From a virus, in the IMG/VR virus record IMGVR_UViG_3300042330_000238, positions 1 through 59,463 of that record: a stretch of 59,463 nt of DNA; one strand, 5' to 3'. Below, piece by piece: positions 22,051-31,505 of this stretch (positions are counted from its first letter, which is position 1; every line of letters begins with the position of its first letter). Under the pieces are notes generated by a model. The model saw nothing but the letters and a program-made list of their open reading frames with translations. It made no database searches and had not been told where the DNA came from. Position numbers and translations under genes: made by a program.

Positions 22051-22920
22051 ATGAAAGAAGATGTTAAAGAGTTAAAAAATACTTTTACACTACCTGACGA
22101 AATTGTGGTAGTTAAATATATAAATAGAAATACAGGTATGGCAGCTAACGTTGACAAAAACCACGTTATTTCAGGAGGAATGCTTACAAATGCAGTTCGT
22201 AAATTTTCAGCACCAATTCAAAGAAATGGTTCTATTAAAAATGTTCTTACTAATGAAGAAAAAGAATATTTAGAATCTGCAACAGGTTTAAATTTATCTG
22301 TTTATGGAGAATTTTGGCAAACGTTTTTTGTAACATTACAAAAAGAAGATGCAAATAATAGATTTGATTTGAGTAATCCTATGGATTATATTTCAATTAA
22401 AATTTTAGAAAGTTTAACTAAAGAAGATATTTCACCTTCATGGGCTGTAAGAAATCAAAAACAAACTTATCAATTTGCTATCACAAGAGGTGATGAAGAA
22501 ATGCTTGAAGATAAAAAGAAATTTGATTCTAAGAAAGAAGCATTTAAATTATATGGTAAAATTGAAGATGATAAAGAAAAACTTTTAGGAGTTTATAAAT
22601 TGTTAACAAATAAACCAATAAGTAACGATTCTAGTTTAAGATGGTTACAAACTAAAATTGAAGAAATTATTGATTCTAAACCATTATCTTTTGTAAACAT
22701 TGTAAATGATAAATCTTTTCATACTAAAATGTTAATTAACGAAGGTATTGATAAAGGAGTAATTGTTAAAAAATCAAACAAGTATTCAACAGTAGACGGA
22801 TTAGATTTATGTAATTCAGGAGAAATTCCAACTTTTGATAATGCTGTTTCATATTTAGACAATGTTAAAAATCAAGAAGTTCGAGACATTATTGAAGCAA
22901 AGATTAATAAAGAGAAATAA
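22051..22920 (+). CDS. Conserved virion-module protein, 289 aa
   Basis: A 289-residue soluble protein downstream of the capsid terminator. The first third is mixed alpha/beta, with an aromatic YGEFWQTFFVTLQKEDANNR stretch at about 91-110. The rest is helical (KESKK-type linkers, then VYKLLTNKPISNDSSLRWLQ). The C-terminal domain ends LDNVKNQEVRDIIEAKINK. Position suggests a head-completion or capsid-associated protein. No enzymatic motif. It is followed two bases later by the next gene. Confidence 0.6.
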   Translation: MKEDVKELKNTFTLPDEIVVVKYINRNTGMAANVDKNHVISGGMLTNAVRKFSAPIQRNGSIKNVLTNEEKEYLESATGLNLSVYGEFWQTFFVTLQKEDANNRFDLSNPMDYISIKILESLTKEDISPSWAVRNQKQTYQFAITRGDEEMLEDKKKFDSKKEAFKLYGKIEDDKEKLLGVYKLLTNKPISNDSSLRWLQTKIEEIIDSKPLSFVNIVNDKSFHTKMLINEGIDKGVIVKKSNKYSTVDGLDLCNSGEIPTFDNAVSYLDNVKNQEVRDIIEAKINKEK

Positions 22921-22922
22921 AT

Positions 22923-23663
22923 ATGACAAACTTAGAAATGAGTAATGAGTTTGATATTCATTATAATAGTATTGCTGGACAATCTGCTCCTAATATAGAT
23001 GATTATGAAAAATCAGTTTTTTTTACAAAAGCACAATTAGAAATAGTTAAAAACTATTATGATTCTTTAAGTAATCGTAAACAAAAAGGTTTTGAGTCAA
23101 CTGAAAAAAGAAGAGTGGATTTAAAAGAACTTATTGTTAATTTTAAAAACAATACAACACTATCTTTAAATAGTGGAATCGATACTAATTCTAAGTTTTT
23201 TACAATACCAAATAATACTTTTTTAATTATTCAAGAAAGTGCTAAATTATCATCAACTAATAGTTGTATTAATAATAATATAGCAAACATTAAAGTTATA
23301 ACACATGATGAATATAATATTCAACGATTGAATCCTTTTAAGAAACCTGATGAAGATGTTCTTTGGAGATTAGATATTGCTAAATACAATAATGATCAAA
23401 TTGTTGAAATTATTTCACCATACGATATTTCAGAATATCATATGAGATATATTAAATATCCAAAACCTATTATCTTAAAAGATCTTGATGTCATATTTCC
23501 AAATGAAAATTTATCAATAGATGGATTTACTGAAGAATTACAATGTGAATTAAGTGAATCTATTCATAGAGAAATATTAGACAGAGCTGTTGAATTAGCA
23601 TTAAGAGATTATAAACCACAAAATCTTGAAAGTAAAATTCAATTAGATCAAAGAAACGAGTAA
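22923..23663 (+). CDS. Putative head-tail connector protein, 246 aa
   Basis: A 246-residue soluble protein starting MTNLEMSNEFDIHYNSIAGQ. It has an N-terminal helix (FFTKAQLEIVKNYYDSLSNR), a central beta region (FTIPNNTFLIIQES), and a C-terminal helical domain SESIHREILDRAVELALRDY. The last helix, shared with many phage head-tail joining proteins (HREILDRAVELA-type), together with its place two genes after the capsid, suggests a connector or ring component. That is inference. Confidence 0.55.
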   Translation: MTNLEMSNEFDIHYNSIAGQSAPNIDDYEKSVFFTKAQLEIVKNYYDSLSNRKQKGFESTEKRRVDLKELIVNFKNNTTLSLNSGIDTNSKFFTIPNNTFLIIQESAKLSSTNSCINNNIANIKVITHDEYNIQRLNPFKKPDEDVLWRLDIAKYNNDQIVEIISPYDISEYHMRYIKYPKPIILKDLDVIFPNENLSIDGFTEELQCELSESIHREILDRAVELALRDYKPQNLESKIQLDQRNE

Positions 23664-23697
23664 TTAAATTATTTATAAATTAAAACTATTTTAAATT

Positions 23698-24711
23698 ATG
23701 TACGGACCTAATCAAGTGGGTGAGTTAATTGTAGGTAATGCTGTTGCGACAGAAACTACAGTTGCAACATTTATTGCTACGGCAAGTGATAAAGAAGTTA
23801 AAGCGTTATCTGTAGACGGAGGAAATGTCGCAGCAGGTAAACCTTTTTATTTTTTACAAAAAACTAGCGGAAATGCTGGTAAAAATCTGAATTTTGAATT
23901 TTCAGATAGAATTGATCCTAGATATATTGATAAGATTACAGTTGCAGAATATGCTCCTGAAGTTTTAAAATCAGTAAAAGTTGATGGATTTACAGGTAGT
24001 GGTGTAATTGCTGCTCAAAGAACTTATGAAGTTGAAATCAGATTAGAAGATATGTTATCTCCTGAAAACTTTCAATTCATTCAAGGATATTATGTAACAG
24101 GTGAAGTATTAGGTTCTGATACTGCTACTACTGTTAGAGATGGAATTATCGCTTCTATTAATAAAAATTTAGAGCGTAGAGGAAATTCTGAATTTACAGT
24201 TGTTGCAGATGGTACTGGTATTTTAATTACTGAGAAATATCAAGAAAATCGTCCTGGTAAAATTGAAGGACGTAAATTTAATTTTACAGTTAGAGGTAAA
24301 GTTTTTAACAATGTTGAAAATGGTTACAATGCAAATTTAAATTTACTTACTGAAACAACTATTACTGATGGTTATGTTGGTCAAGGTACAGGTAAATTTG
24401 CTACAAACTTTGAATGGTTTGTAAAAGGTTATAAATATGATCCAAATAGATTGTTAGGTTATCCTGCAGATTTTGGAGATCGTACACCTTATTATACTTC
24501 TAAAGATGGTTTATATAATGTGATTCAAATTAAATATTTTGCACCACGTAATGAAACTTCTGTTGAAAGACAATATAAAGTATTAACTATTTTAGTTGAT
24601 AAAGTTACTGATACTTTAGCAAATAATGCTGCTACTAATTCAGTATTAGCTAATATTAGAACGGCTGTAGGTACATTAGCAACAGTACCTGCTAATTTAC
24701 CAGTTGTTTAA
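23698..24711 (+). CDS. Putative auxiliary capsid or tail structural protein, 337 aa
   Basis: A 337-residue beta-rich protein with an Ala/Thr/Gly-rich start (VATETTVATFIATASD) and many Thr, Val and Gly repeats. The sequence RTYEVEIRLEDMLSPENFQF near 108-127 and a C-terminal Ala-rich helix are notable. Composition, relatively GC-rich codons and the strong terminator just after it indicate an abundant structural protein, such as a capsid decoration or auxiliary protein. A tail-tube-like protein is an alternative, less likely in a podovirus. Confidence 0.6.
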   Translation: MYGPNQVGELIVGNAVATETTVATFIATASDKEVKALSVDGGNVAAGKPFYFLQKTSGNAGKNLNFEFSDRIDPRYIDKITVAEYAPEVLKSVKVDGFTGSGVIAAQRTYEVEIRLEDMLSPENFQFIQGYYVTGEVLGSDTATTVRDGIIASINKNLERRGNSEFTVVADGTGILITEKYQENRPGKIEGRKFNFTVRGKVFNNVENGYNANLNLLTETTITDGYVGQGTGKFATNFEWFVKGYKYDPNRLLGYPADFGDRTPYYTSKDGLYNVIQIKYFAPRNETSVERQYKVLTILVDKVTDTLANNAATNSVLANIRTAVGTLATVPANLPVV

Positions 24712-24731
24712 TAAAATTAAAATTAACCTAC

Positions 24732-24767
24732 AAAGGGAGTTGAGTGAAAAACTCGCTCCCTTTTTTT
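24732..24767 (+). terminator. Rho-independent terminator
   Basis: GGGAG (24735-24739) pairs with CTCCC (24756-24760), and inside GAGT pairs with ACTC around a GAAAA loop. Seven T follow. It separates the capsid unit from the tail genes starting at 24780. Confidence 0.88.
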
Positions 24768-24779
24768 ATTTAAAAAAAT

Positions 24780-25355
24780 ATGATAACCGTAAATAATTTA
24801 GAAATACAAGAAAATGGTTCACAGTTAGCGATCAATGTTCAAACAGAAACAGGTTCACTAATTACTTCTATTTTATTGTGGAATATGAATACATTTAAAG
24901 ATTACACAAAAGCAATAAATTTAGATTATAAATTAGAACAACTTACAAATATAGAATCATTTATTGTTACTGCTGAAGAATTACAAATTTCATCTTTTGA
25001 CGATATTTGGTTTATTGAAGTACAAAGTGACTATGTACCTCTTGATAATTGTGGTAAATTTTTAGACCCTGCTTTAGGTATCACTTACAATTTATCACCT
25101 TATTATAAATGTTTATTAAATAGATTTTTTGAACATCAAAAGAATCCTTGCACTAATTGTACAAATCCTTTTATAGATGATTTAGTATTGTCTATAGGAT
25201 TAACATTAGATATTGTTGAAAAATCAATTGAAGAAGGATATTACTTACAAGCAATTAGTTTAATTAATAAATTAAAAAAATTCTGTTCTATTAAAAAATG
25301 TAATAATTGTGAAACTGTAGAATGTAGCTCTTGTAGTAAATTTAAACAAAATTAA
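24780..25355 (+). CDS. Cys-rich virion-module protein, 191 aa
   Basis: A 191-residue protein. The first 85 residues are beta-rich and acidic. The C-terminal part has many cysteines: KNPCTNCTNPF near 121-131, then FCSIKKCNNCETVECSSCSK near 169-188. These CxxC pairs could bind metal, though reduced free thiols are also possible. It opens the tail/fibre gene group and is followed two bases later by the next gene. Function is unknown; similar proteins appear before tail genes in related phages as hypotheticals. Confidence 0.55.
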   Translation: MITVNNLEIQENGSQLAINVQTETGSLITSILLWNMNTFKDYTKAINLDYKLEQLTNIESFIVTAEELQISSFDDIWFIEVQSDYVPLDNCGKFLDPALGITYNLSPYYKCLLNRFFEHQKNPCTNCTNPFIDDLVLSIGLTLDIVEKSIEEGYYLQAISLINKLKKFCSIKKCNNCETVECSSCSKFKQN

Positions 25356-25357
25356 TT

Positions 25358-25996
25358 ATGATTGAAATAACAATTAAAAATCATTTAGGAGTATTAATTG
25401 GTTCGATTGAAAAAATATATAAAAGAGCACAGCTTATTGGAAAGTTAGAAATTATAGATATATATTATTTAAATATAATTTATAAACTATTAAATAAACT
25501 TGAATTGACAAATGATGAAAATAATCAATTAATTGATTATTATAATAAATTATCATTTTACTCAGAAAATATTTGTCCTCCAAAAGTTATTAAAAAATAT
25601 CAAACAACTCCTAAACCTAAATTTGAACAAGCTGAAAATACAGATTGTAATACAGTAATTAAAAATCAATCTATATTATATTGGCAAGAAGTTTATACAT
25701 TAAATAATTCTCAAATAACAGAATTAGTTGATGATACTAATTATTTAGTAAATATACCTTCAGATACATATGAAAACTTTGAACTAGGTAAAAATATAGA
25801 TTATACTAAAATAGGTAAAATTGTATTTTTAGCTTTAGAATCTAATACTACTGATTATATAGTTAAAGACGGATTAGATAACAATGTGACTCATACTTTT
25901 AATATTCAATTAATACCTGAATTAAATGCAACTTTATTTATATCAGATAATACATATAGTCACGGAATAATGAAATTTAAAATAATCAAACAATAA
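25358..25996 (+). CDS. Hypothetical tail-region protein, 212 aa
   Basis: A 212-residue protein in two parts. The N-terminal 85 residues are helical (VLIGSIEKIYKRAQLIGKLE, then YYLNIIYKLLNKLELTND). After a Pro-rich linker (QTTPKPKFEQAE) a beta-rich domain runs to the end. This layout, helical attachment plus beta domain, suits a fibre adaptor or assembly protein. Its stop overlaps the next ATG by one base. No family recognised. Confidence 0.5.
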   Translation: MIEITIKNHLGVLIGSIEKIYKRAQLIGKLEIIDIYYLNIIYKLLNKLELTNDENNQLIDYYNKLSFYSENICPPKVIKKYQTTPKPKFEQAENTDCNTVIKNQSILYWQEVYTLNNSQITELVDDTNYLVNIPSDTYENFELGKNIDYTKIGKIVFLALESNTTDYIVKDGLDNNVTHTFNIQLIPELNATLFISDNTYSHGIMKFKIIKQ

Positions 25997-27927
25997 TGGA
26001 TTATACAAATATACCTACGGGTTTAAAAATAACTACACAAATTCCTTTAAACGTTAAAGAGTTTTCTAAAGATGAAGCTACTTTAGCATATTTAGGAGTT
26101 GATAATAATTTAGCATTTACATATCACGATCAATTAGAAGTATTATGTTTAGCTGAAAAATCAATATACGTATGGAGAGAAGTACAAATTGGTGAAGAAA
26201 ATACAGGATTAGTTCCTTTAGATTTTACATATCCTACAGGTCTTCCTACAGTATATGATATTAATTATTCAGGTAAAAAATATAATTTCTTTTTAAAAGA
26301 ATATGTAACAACAGATACACTTCAAGATTTAATAAAGATTGAAAATGTTGGAACAGGAGCTGAAGTTTATAAAGGATTTAACAGTACTACTAATAAACAT
26401 GAAATAAAAACTGTTATTATAGATAGTCAATCAAGCAATGGAGAATCTTTTGTAAGAGATGTTCAAGAAAATACAAACGATATTACTGTAAGAATAAAAA
26501 AATTAGTTTCAGATAATTTAACTATTACTTCTACAAATGATGAAGTTAGAATTGAAACACCTTCTACTGCAAGTATTCCAGCATTATATATAAACAGTTT
26601 ATATGTACCTACTTATAATGAATGGTTAACTGAAAATAAAGAACAAAATGGAGGTACTGCTGTATTAGGATTTGTATTTATAGGAAAAGGTAGTTTAGCA
26701 CAACCTTTTACAAACTCTATTACATACCCATTATTAGGAGGAACAGCAACTATAACAGCAGATACAGCTATTCAAAATGCTTTAGACGGAGATATAACGT
26801 ATGCTTTTCCATATAGTTATGTAGGAACAGGTAGCAGACTATTACCACAAAGAAGTGGACAAAAAATTATTGTACAAAGTAATAATGTTGCATATATTTT
26901 TCCAAATGATTTAAATTACTCTAATTTATATATTAAATTTGAAGAAAATATAAGTTTTAGTACTACAGGTTATATAGTAGACATGGATAATACTGCATAT
27001 TTTAATTCTGAATCTTCAATAGTGACTATAGAAATTGCTGAAAATAAAAATTTAGATATTAGTGACACTTTAGGATTTAGAAATTCAGGAAACACATCAA
27101 GCACGCCACCTTCTTATACTTCAGGAAGAATACTCACTTTTAGAGGAGAAGGAGCTTTATACTCTCAATATAATGGTGCAGATGTACTTACAAAATACAT
27201 TTTTAATGGAGAAGGAAACGATAATGATGATAATTTACACTATGATGTAAGATGTAGAGTTGTAGCAATATATCAAGGTATTTATTTGTGTAAAAATAAA
27301 ATGAGAATTGATTTTTATAATAAACTTCAATCAGGACAATTATTTTTAGATGTAAACTTAGGATTGCAAGCCTTTAAAATGACAGGAGGGCAAGTCAGAT
27401 TTTATGAGAAAGGGTCAATTGCATTTGGTAATTCAAATGGAAGAACTTACGGAGTTACTTTTGAACCGCAAGGTGCAGGAATAGGATATTGTAGTTTTCA
27501 ATTAAACAAAGCACAAATAGCAGGAAGCATACAATATTGTTTTGTAAGATTAAATAATGAAACAGTTGACTTTTTAGCATTTAATTCTCCAAGTGGTGAT
27601 GGTTTTAGCACTACTAATCCAGGAACTAATACTGTAATACAAGGATTGTTTCAAAATCTAGGAGCTTCTAAATGGGGAATAAATATGAAAAATTGTGTAT
27701 TTTCATACACAGGAATAGATTTTGATAAAGTAGATTTAACTTTAGGTAATAACCAATCAACAGTAAATTTCATAGGAAACAATGTTGTTGAAAGTTTAAT
27801 AATTAAACCTAGTAGAGCACAAGCAATTATTGACGGAATACCGTTATATTCAGCATATATAAAAACTTCAGGTGTAGCTTATCCTTCTACATCAGGATGG
27901 GTTAGAGATATTGTATTACCTGCTTAA
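25996..27927 (+). CDS. Putative tail fibre or spike protein, 643 aa
   Basis: A 643-residue, strongly beta-rich protein, Asn/Thr/Ser/Gly-rich with many short hydrophobic strands. The middle and C-terminal thirds have the look of a parallel beta-helix (VVAIYQGIYLCKNKMRIDFY, then MTGGQVRFYEKGSIAFGNSN). The N-terminal 160 residues resemble a fibre attachment region. No glycosidase motif is obvious. It ends in a GWVRDIVLPA-type motif. It is likely a receptor-binding or depolymerising tail protein. Confidence 0.65.
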   Translation: MDYTNIPTGLKITTQIPLNVKEFSKDEATLAYLGVDNNLAFTYHDQLEVLCLAEKSIYVWREVQIGEENTGLVPLDFTYPTGLPTVYDINYSGKKYNFFLKEYVTTDTLQDLIKIENVGTGAEVYKGFNSTTNKHEIKTVIIDSQSSNGESFVRDVQENTNDITVRIKKLVSDNLTITSTNDEVRIETPSTASIPALYINSLYVPTYNEWLTENKEQNGGTAVLGFVFIGKGSLAQPFTNSITYPLLGGTATITADTAIQNALDGDITYAFPYSYVGTGSRLLPQRSGQKIIVQSNNVAYIFPNDLNYSNLYIKFEENISFSTTGYIVDMDNTAYFNSESSIVTIEIAENKNLDISDTLGFRNSGNTSSTPPSYTSGRILTFRGEGALYSQYNGADVLTKYIFNGEGNDNDDNLHYDVRCRVVAIYQGIYLCKNKMRIDFYNKLQSGQLFLDVNLGLQAFKMTGGQVRFYEKGSIAFGNSNGRTYGVTFEPQGAGIGYCSFQLNKAQIAGSIQYCFVRLNNETVDFLAFNSPSGDGFSTTNPGTNTVIQGLFQNLGASKWGINMKNCVFSYTGIDFDKVDLTLGNNQSTVNFIGNNVVESLIIKPSRAQAIIDGIPLYSAYIKTSGVAYPSTSGWVRDIVLPA

Positions 27928-27939
27928 AATAAATAAAAT

Positions 27940-28698
27940 ATGTCAGTACAAATTAATAATGAAGATTATGCAAAACCTTGGAGACCTGGCGTATATCCTA
28001 AATCAACTACTGTAATATATAATAACCAACTATGGATTCTTAATGATTCTATAGTTGGTTTATTTAGTAGTTCAGATTTTTTAACTGAAGTTGCTAATGG
28101 AGATTGGATTGGAAGATATACTAAAGAAGGGGATTTTGCCACTGTAGCATTTTCAGGAGATTATAATGATTTAATAAATCAACCAGTTATCCCAGCAACA
28201 CAAATAAAAGAAATTGTTTATTTACAAAATAGATGGACTTTAACAAATGCTAATGTTTATTATAGATCTCGTGGAGATTATTCTGGATTTAATGACATGA
28301 TAATGGTTACTCAAATGGTAGGAACTTCTGATTATGCTAGTTTATCTCAAGCAAATAGAAGTAACTCTAGTTTCTTTTACGTAGCAAACGGTAATAAAAA
28401 ATTAGATAAAATTTATTTAGATATTTCAAGTGGAGGAACTACAACAACTAGTTATACAATAATGGTTGTAGCTTGTCAAAGAGTGAATTCTTCTAGTACA
28501 AATACATCTACGATAAATGAAATAAATTTAGGAGAATATAGTGTAACAAAGGCAAGTGGTGACGTAACTTCTTTTTATACAATAACTCCAATTGATGTTA
28601 CAATTCCTGATGGTTATATTGTTACGTATTTTCTAAAAAGATTAGATGGAACAGCGGAAGTAAATGTAACAACACATTTTCACTTTAAAAATATTTAA
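27940..28698 (+). CDS. Putative tail fibre tip / carbohydrate-binding protein, 252 aa
   Basis: A 252-residue protein. Residues about 9-55 resemble a small carbohydrate-binding module of the chitinase-associated (CBM5/12) type: KPWRPGVYPKSTTVIYNNQL followed by WIL. Residues 60-90 are a linker with GDFATVAFSGDYNDL, a motif common at fibre trimer junctions. The rest is Ser/Thr-rich beta structure. It comes directly after the large fibre-like gene and likely completes the receptor-binding apparatus. Confidence 0.6.
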   Translation: MSVQINNEDYAKPWRPGVYPKSTTVIYNNQLWILNDSIVGLFSSSDFLTEVANGDWIGRYTKEGDFATVAFSGDYNDLINQPVIPATQIKEIVYLQNRWTLTNANVYYRSRGDYSGFNDMIMVTQMVGTSDYASLSQANRSNSSFFYVANGNKKLDKIYLDISSGGTTTTSYTIMVVACQRVNSSSTNTSTINEINLGEYSVTKASGDVTSFYTITPIDVTIPDGYIVTYFLKRLDGTAEVNVTTHFHFKNI

Positions 28699-28702
28699 AA
28701 AA

Positions 28703-28894
28703 ATGAGCAGAAAAGAAAAAATAGATTTTTATCTAGGAAAATTAATGAGTAGAAAATTATTAGCATTTGTAATAGCATCTGTAGGTTTATTTACAGGACA
28801 TGTTACAGATACTAATTGGGTTATATTAGCCACAGCATATGTTTCTATTGAAGGATTTACAAATATTGTTGAAAGATTAAAACACAATGGATAA
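28703..28894 (+). CDS. Holin-like membrane protein, 63 aa
   Basis: A 63-residue protein with a charged start (MSRKEKIDFYLGK), two hydrophobic segments (about 18-33, LLAFVIASVGLF, and 39-56, WVILATAYVSIEGF), and a basic end ERLKHNG. Size, topology and place before a second small membrane protein and an endolysin make it a good holin candidate. It overlaps the next gene by eight bases. Confidence 0.62.
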   Translation: MSRKEKIDFYLGKLMSRKLLAFVIASVGLFTGHVTDTNWVILATAYVSIEGFTNIVERLKHNG

Positions 28895-29087
28895 AACAAT
28901 GATACACGAATTTAAACTAACTATAATAAATTTTATAGTAATTGCTTTTGCTTTTACTAATATTGAAACAATACTTAAACCAATTGCATTGTTTATATCA
29001 ATTATATATACAATTTATAAAATAATTGAATTACATCAAAAATTTAAAGATAGAAAAAATGGATCAGATAAGTCTGGAGAGGATTAA
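28887..29087 (+). CDS. Second small membrane protein of the lysis cassette, 66 aa
   Basis: A 66-residue protein with two hydrophobic segments (LTIINFIVIAFAFTNIETIL and IALFISIIYTIYKIIEL) and a highly charged tail (KFKDRKNGSDKSGED). It may be a holin, antiholin or holin partner. The endolysin ATG at 29059 lies inside its last 29 bases, tying the two genes in translation. Confidence 0.58.
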   Translation: MDKTMIHEFKLTIINFIVIAFAFTNIETILKPIALFISIIYTIYKIIELHQKFKDRKNGSDKSGED

Positions 29088-29577
29088 AACACTTCATCCT
29101 AAAATTAGAAAAGAAGTTTTAGAATTATATACTAAAGTTAATAATTTAGAATTAGGTAAAGGAGTTAGATTAAGATTATCTTATACTTTTAGAACACATG
29201 AAGAACAAGATGAATTATTTAAAAAACGACCTAAAGTAACTAATGCTAAAGGTGGTCAATCAATTCATAATTATGGATTAGCATTTGATATTGTACTTAT
29301 GTATGATAAAGATGGTGATGGTAAATTTGAAGAAGTTTCATGGGATACTAAAAGAGATGGTGATAAAGATGGAATATCAGATTGGTTAGAAGTAACTAAA
29401 GTATTTACATCTGGAGGATATACTAATGGTTTTATAACCAATGGTAAAAAATGGGATTTACCTCATTTTCAAAAAGATTTTGGTTTATCGTGGCAAAAAA
29501 TGAAAACTAAAATAGATAATGATGATTTTACATCTGAAATAATAAACGGATATACTTATAAATATATAAACATTTAA
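29059..29577 (+). CDS. Endolysin: M15-family L-alanyl-D-glutamate peptidase
   Basis: The start is taken at ATG 29059 (MDQISLERIK), giving 172 residues as in T5-type endolysins; the longer frame from 29026 only extends into the holin-like gene. Zinc ligands of the M15 fold are H70 and D77 (SIHNYGLAFD) and H136 (DLPHF), with D133 nearby as likely catalytic acid. It cuts the peptide stem of peptidoglycan. Two calcium-loop-like motifs sit in the middle: D83-x-D85-x-D87-G and D100-x-D102-x-D104-G with E111 in the twelfth position, so calcium control, as in T5 endolysin, is likely. Confidence 0.88.
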   Translation: MDQISLERIKTLHPKIRKEVLELYTKVNNLELGKGVRLRLSYTFRTHEEQDELFKKRPKVTNAKGGQSIHNYGLAFDIVLMYDKDGDGKFEEVSWDTKRDGDKDGISDWLEVTKVFTSGGYTNGFITNGKKWDLPHFQKDFGLSWQKMKTKIDNDDFTSEIINGYTYKYINI

Positions 29578-29578
29578 T

Positions 29579-29950
29579 ATGAAATTATTAATACAAAAAA
29601 CTTATAGCAATACATCTAATATTGTTAGATTAGAAATGTTATCTACTGAATTTAATACAGTAATTAAAACAATTAAAGAAAATGAAATACCTGTAATTGT
29701 TTTTACAGATACTGATGAATTTTTTCTAATTAATAATATTAATGAATTAATTGTTAATTCAAAAACAACTACTGACGTAATATTAAATATTTTAAATGAT
29801 GATTTAATAAGTCTAGGTTCTTCAGCTTCAAATAGTATTAGTAAATCTGTAGGAGATACATATACTACAAACGCTATTATAACATTAACTCAAGCAGAAT
29901 ATGATGCTATTACAACTAAAGACGACGAAACACTTTATTTTATAGTATAA
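29579..29950 (+). CDS. Hypothetical protein, 123 aa
   Basis: A 123-residue soluble protein. It starts MKLLIQKTYSNTSNIVRLEM, has an alpha/beta first half (IPVIVFTDTDEFFLINN) and a C-terminal stretch ITLTQAEYDAITTKDDETLY that resembles linker motifs in phage fibre-associated proteins (LTQAEYDAI is frequent there). It is coupled to the next gene (one-base overlap). It may be a small structural or chaperone protein of the esterase fibre that follows. Confidence 0.5.
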   Translation: MKLLIQKTYSNTSNIVRLEMLSTEFNTVIKTIKENEIPVIVFTDTDEFFLINNINELIVNSKTTTDVILNILNDDLISLGSSASNSISKSVGDTYTTNAIITLTQAEYDAITTKDDETLYFIV

Positions 29951-31503
29951 TGAAAATAGGAAACAATGATATATCAGATTTAAAAATAGGTGATAATCAA
30001 GTTAATAATGTATTCTTAGGAGAAACTTTAGTTTGGGAAAAGCTTACTGAAGTGTTAATGGTTTCAGCCCCTGTAACTTACGGAAGTTATCTTGTTGGTG
30101 GTAGTGGTATAGTTGTAACTGATGGAGTTTGGAATAATGCTGATACTATCTCTTACCAATGGAAAAGAAATGGAAGTGATATTTCAGGAGCCACAACAAA
30201 CACTTACACTCCTTTACTTACTGATGAAAACCTACCTATAACCTGTGTTGTTACAGCTACAAACGAGTCAAACTCTTTAAATTATACAACAGCTCCATTT
30301 ACTTTAAAAGCTGGTTTATTATTTAATACTTCTTTAAATAATTTAGATTTTGGAGCGAACCAAACCACTCCAAATGATTGGACTGTAACTGCAAGATTTG
30401 ACAGACTTAATAAAACAAAAGATTTCTTTTTATTGGGAGGAACAAGTTCAGCAGGATTAAGATTTGAAGGCTCTAATTTTATTTTAAATTCAGGAGGTAC
30501 TAATTATTCATCAGCAATAACGAGTGGTGATAGTATTGATGTTAGACAATTCTTAAACGGAAATAATACTTGGGAATTTATAAAAGTTGGAACTACATTA
30601 ACGTGCAAAGTTAACGGTCAATTATTGAAATCAATTACCGTTGGCGCTACTGCTTCTTTGACTTATAGAAGAATTGGTAGATGGAATACTAATAATGCTT
30701 ATGATTTTGATGGAGTTTTAGACTATATTAATATCAATGGAACGTTGTATAATTCCCTTAATAATTGGGGTGGATTAACTCAATCAGGAGTTACAAAAAC
30801 TCAAATTTATTACGGTGAAATGGAAGATTCTATTTTTGTTGGTGGTCAATCAAATGCGGTTGCTAGAAATAATCAAGCTGATAATGCTTATCTAGGAATT
30901 ACATTTCCAATTGCTAAATCTAAATATTGGAATAATACATCTTTTACTTATCAAGACACAGTATTTGGTATTAATCAAGCATCAGATCCTGCTGGAAATT
31001 GGGGTGTTGAGTTTAGAAACGCTTATAATTTATCGCAAGTAAATCGCCAAAACTATCTTTTAAAATATGCTATTGGTGGAACTTCAATGGCTACTACTTG
31101 GATAGGAGGATCTTATACTATTGCTAAATTAATGGCTAGAACAGGTAGAGCTTTTAAAAATTTTATTTGGATTCAAGGAGAATCAGATGCTACAAATTTA
31201 ACTTGGGCTAATGCTTACCAAGCTAACTTAATTGAGTTTATCAGAAGAGTTAGAATGTATAGTACTTATGGAGACGATTTAAAATTTATCATATTTAGAT
31301 TACCAAATATCACACGTCCTGAATATTTATATGTAAGTACTATTCAAGCTGCTCAGGATTATGTTGCTGCAAATGTAGCTAATGTTGAATTAATAACTGC
31401 TCCAATAGGATGGAATGCTCCAGATGGTGAACATTATGACGCACCAACAATTGATGCAATAGCAGTTAAAATGTATAATGAATTACAATTAAGAACAGTT
31501 TAA
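29950..31503 (+). CDS. Tail-associated SGNH/SASA carbohydrate esterase with Ig-like and lectin-like domains
   Basis: A 517-residue multidomain protein. Residues 1-33 are an attachment motif (MKIGNNDISDLKIGDNQVNN then VFLG) common in Bacteroidota phage fibres. Residues about 35-118 form an Ig-like domain (ISYQWKRNGSDISGATTNTY), and about 119-275 a LamG/concanavalin-like beta sandwich. From 295 it is a sialate O-acetylesterase-like SGNH hydrolase: nucleophile S301 in GGQSNA, WIQGESD (407-413), and D492/H495 in DGEHYD. It probably removes acetyl groups from surface glycans during adsorption. Confidence 0.82.
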   Translation: MKIGNNDISDLKIGDNQVNNVFLGETLVWEKLTEVLMVSAPVTYGSYLVGGSGIVVTDGVWNNADTISYQWKRNGSDISGATTNTYTPLLTDENLPITCVVTATNESNSLNYTTAPFTLKAGLLFNTSLNNLDFGANQTTPNDWTVTARFDRLNKTKDFFLLGGTSSAGLRFEGSNFILNSGGTNYSSAITSGDSIDVRQFLNGNNTWEFIKVGTTLTCKVNGQLLKSITVGATASLTYRRIGRWNTNNAYDFDGVLDYININGTLYNSLNNWGGLTQSGVTKTQIYYGEMEDSIFVGGQSNAVARNNQADNAYLGITFPIAKSKYWNNTSFTYQDTVFGINQASDPAGNWGVEFRNAYNLSQVNRQNYLLKYAIGGTSMATTWIGGSYTIAKLMARTGRAFKNFIWIQGESDATNLTWANAYQANLIEFIRRVRMYSTYGDDLKFIIFRLPNITRPEYLYVSTIQAAQDYVAANVANVELITAPIGWNAPDGEHYDAPTIDAIAVKMYNELQLRTV

Positions 31504-31505
31504 TT

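Noticed and set aside
29026-29058. N-terminal extension of the endolysin
   Set aside because: The extra 11 residues lie in the holin-like gene and do not resemble M15 enzymes; the ATG at 29059 gives the usual length.
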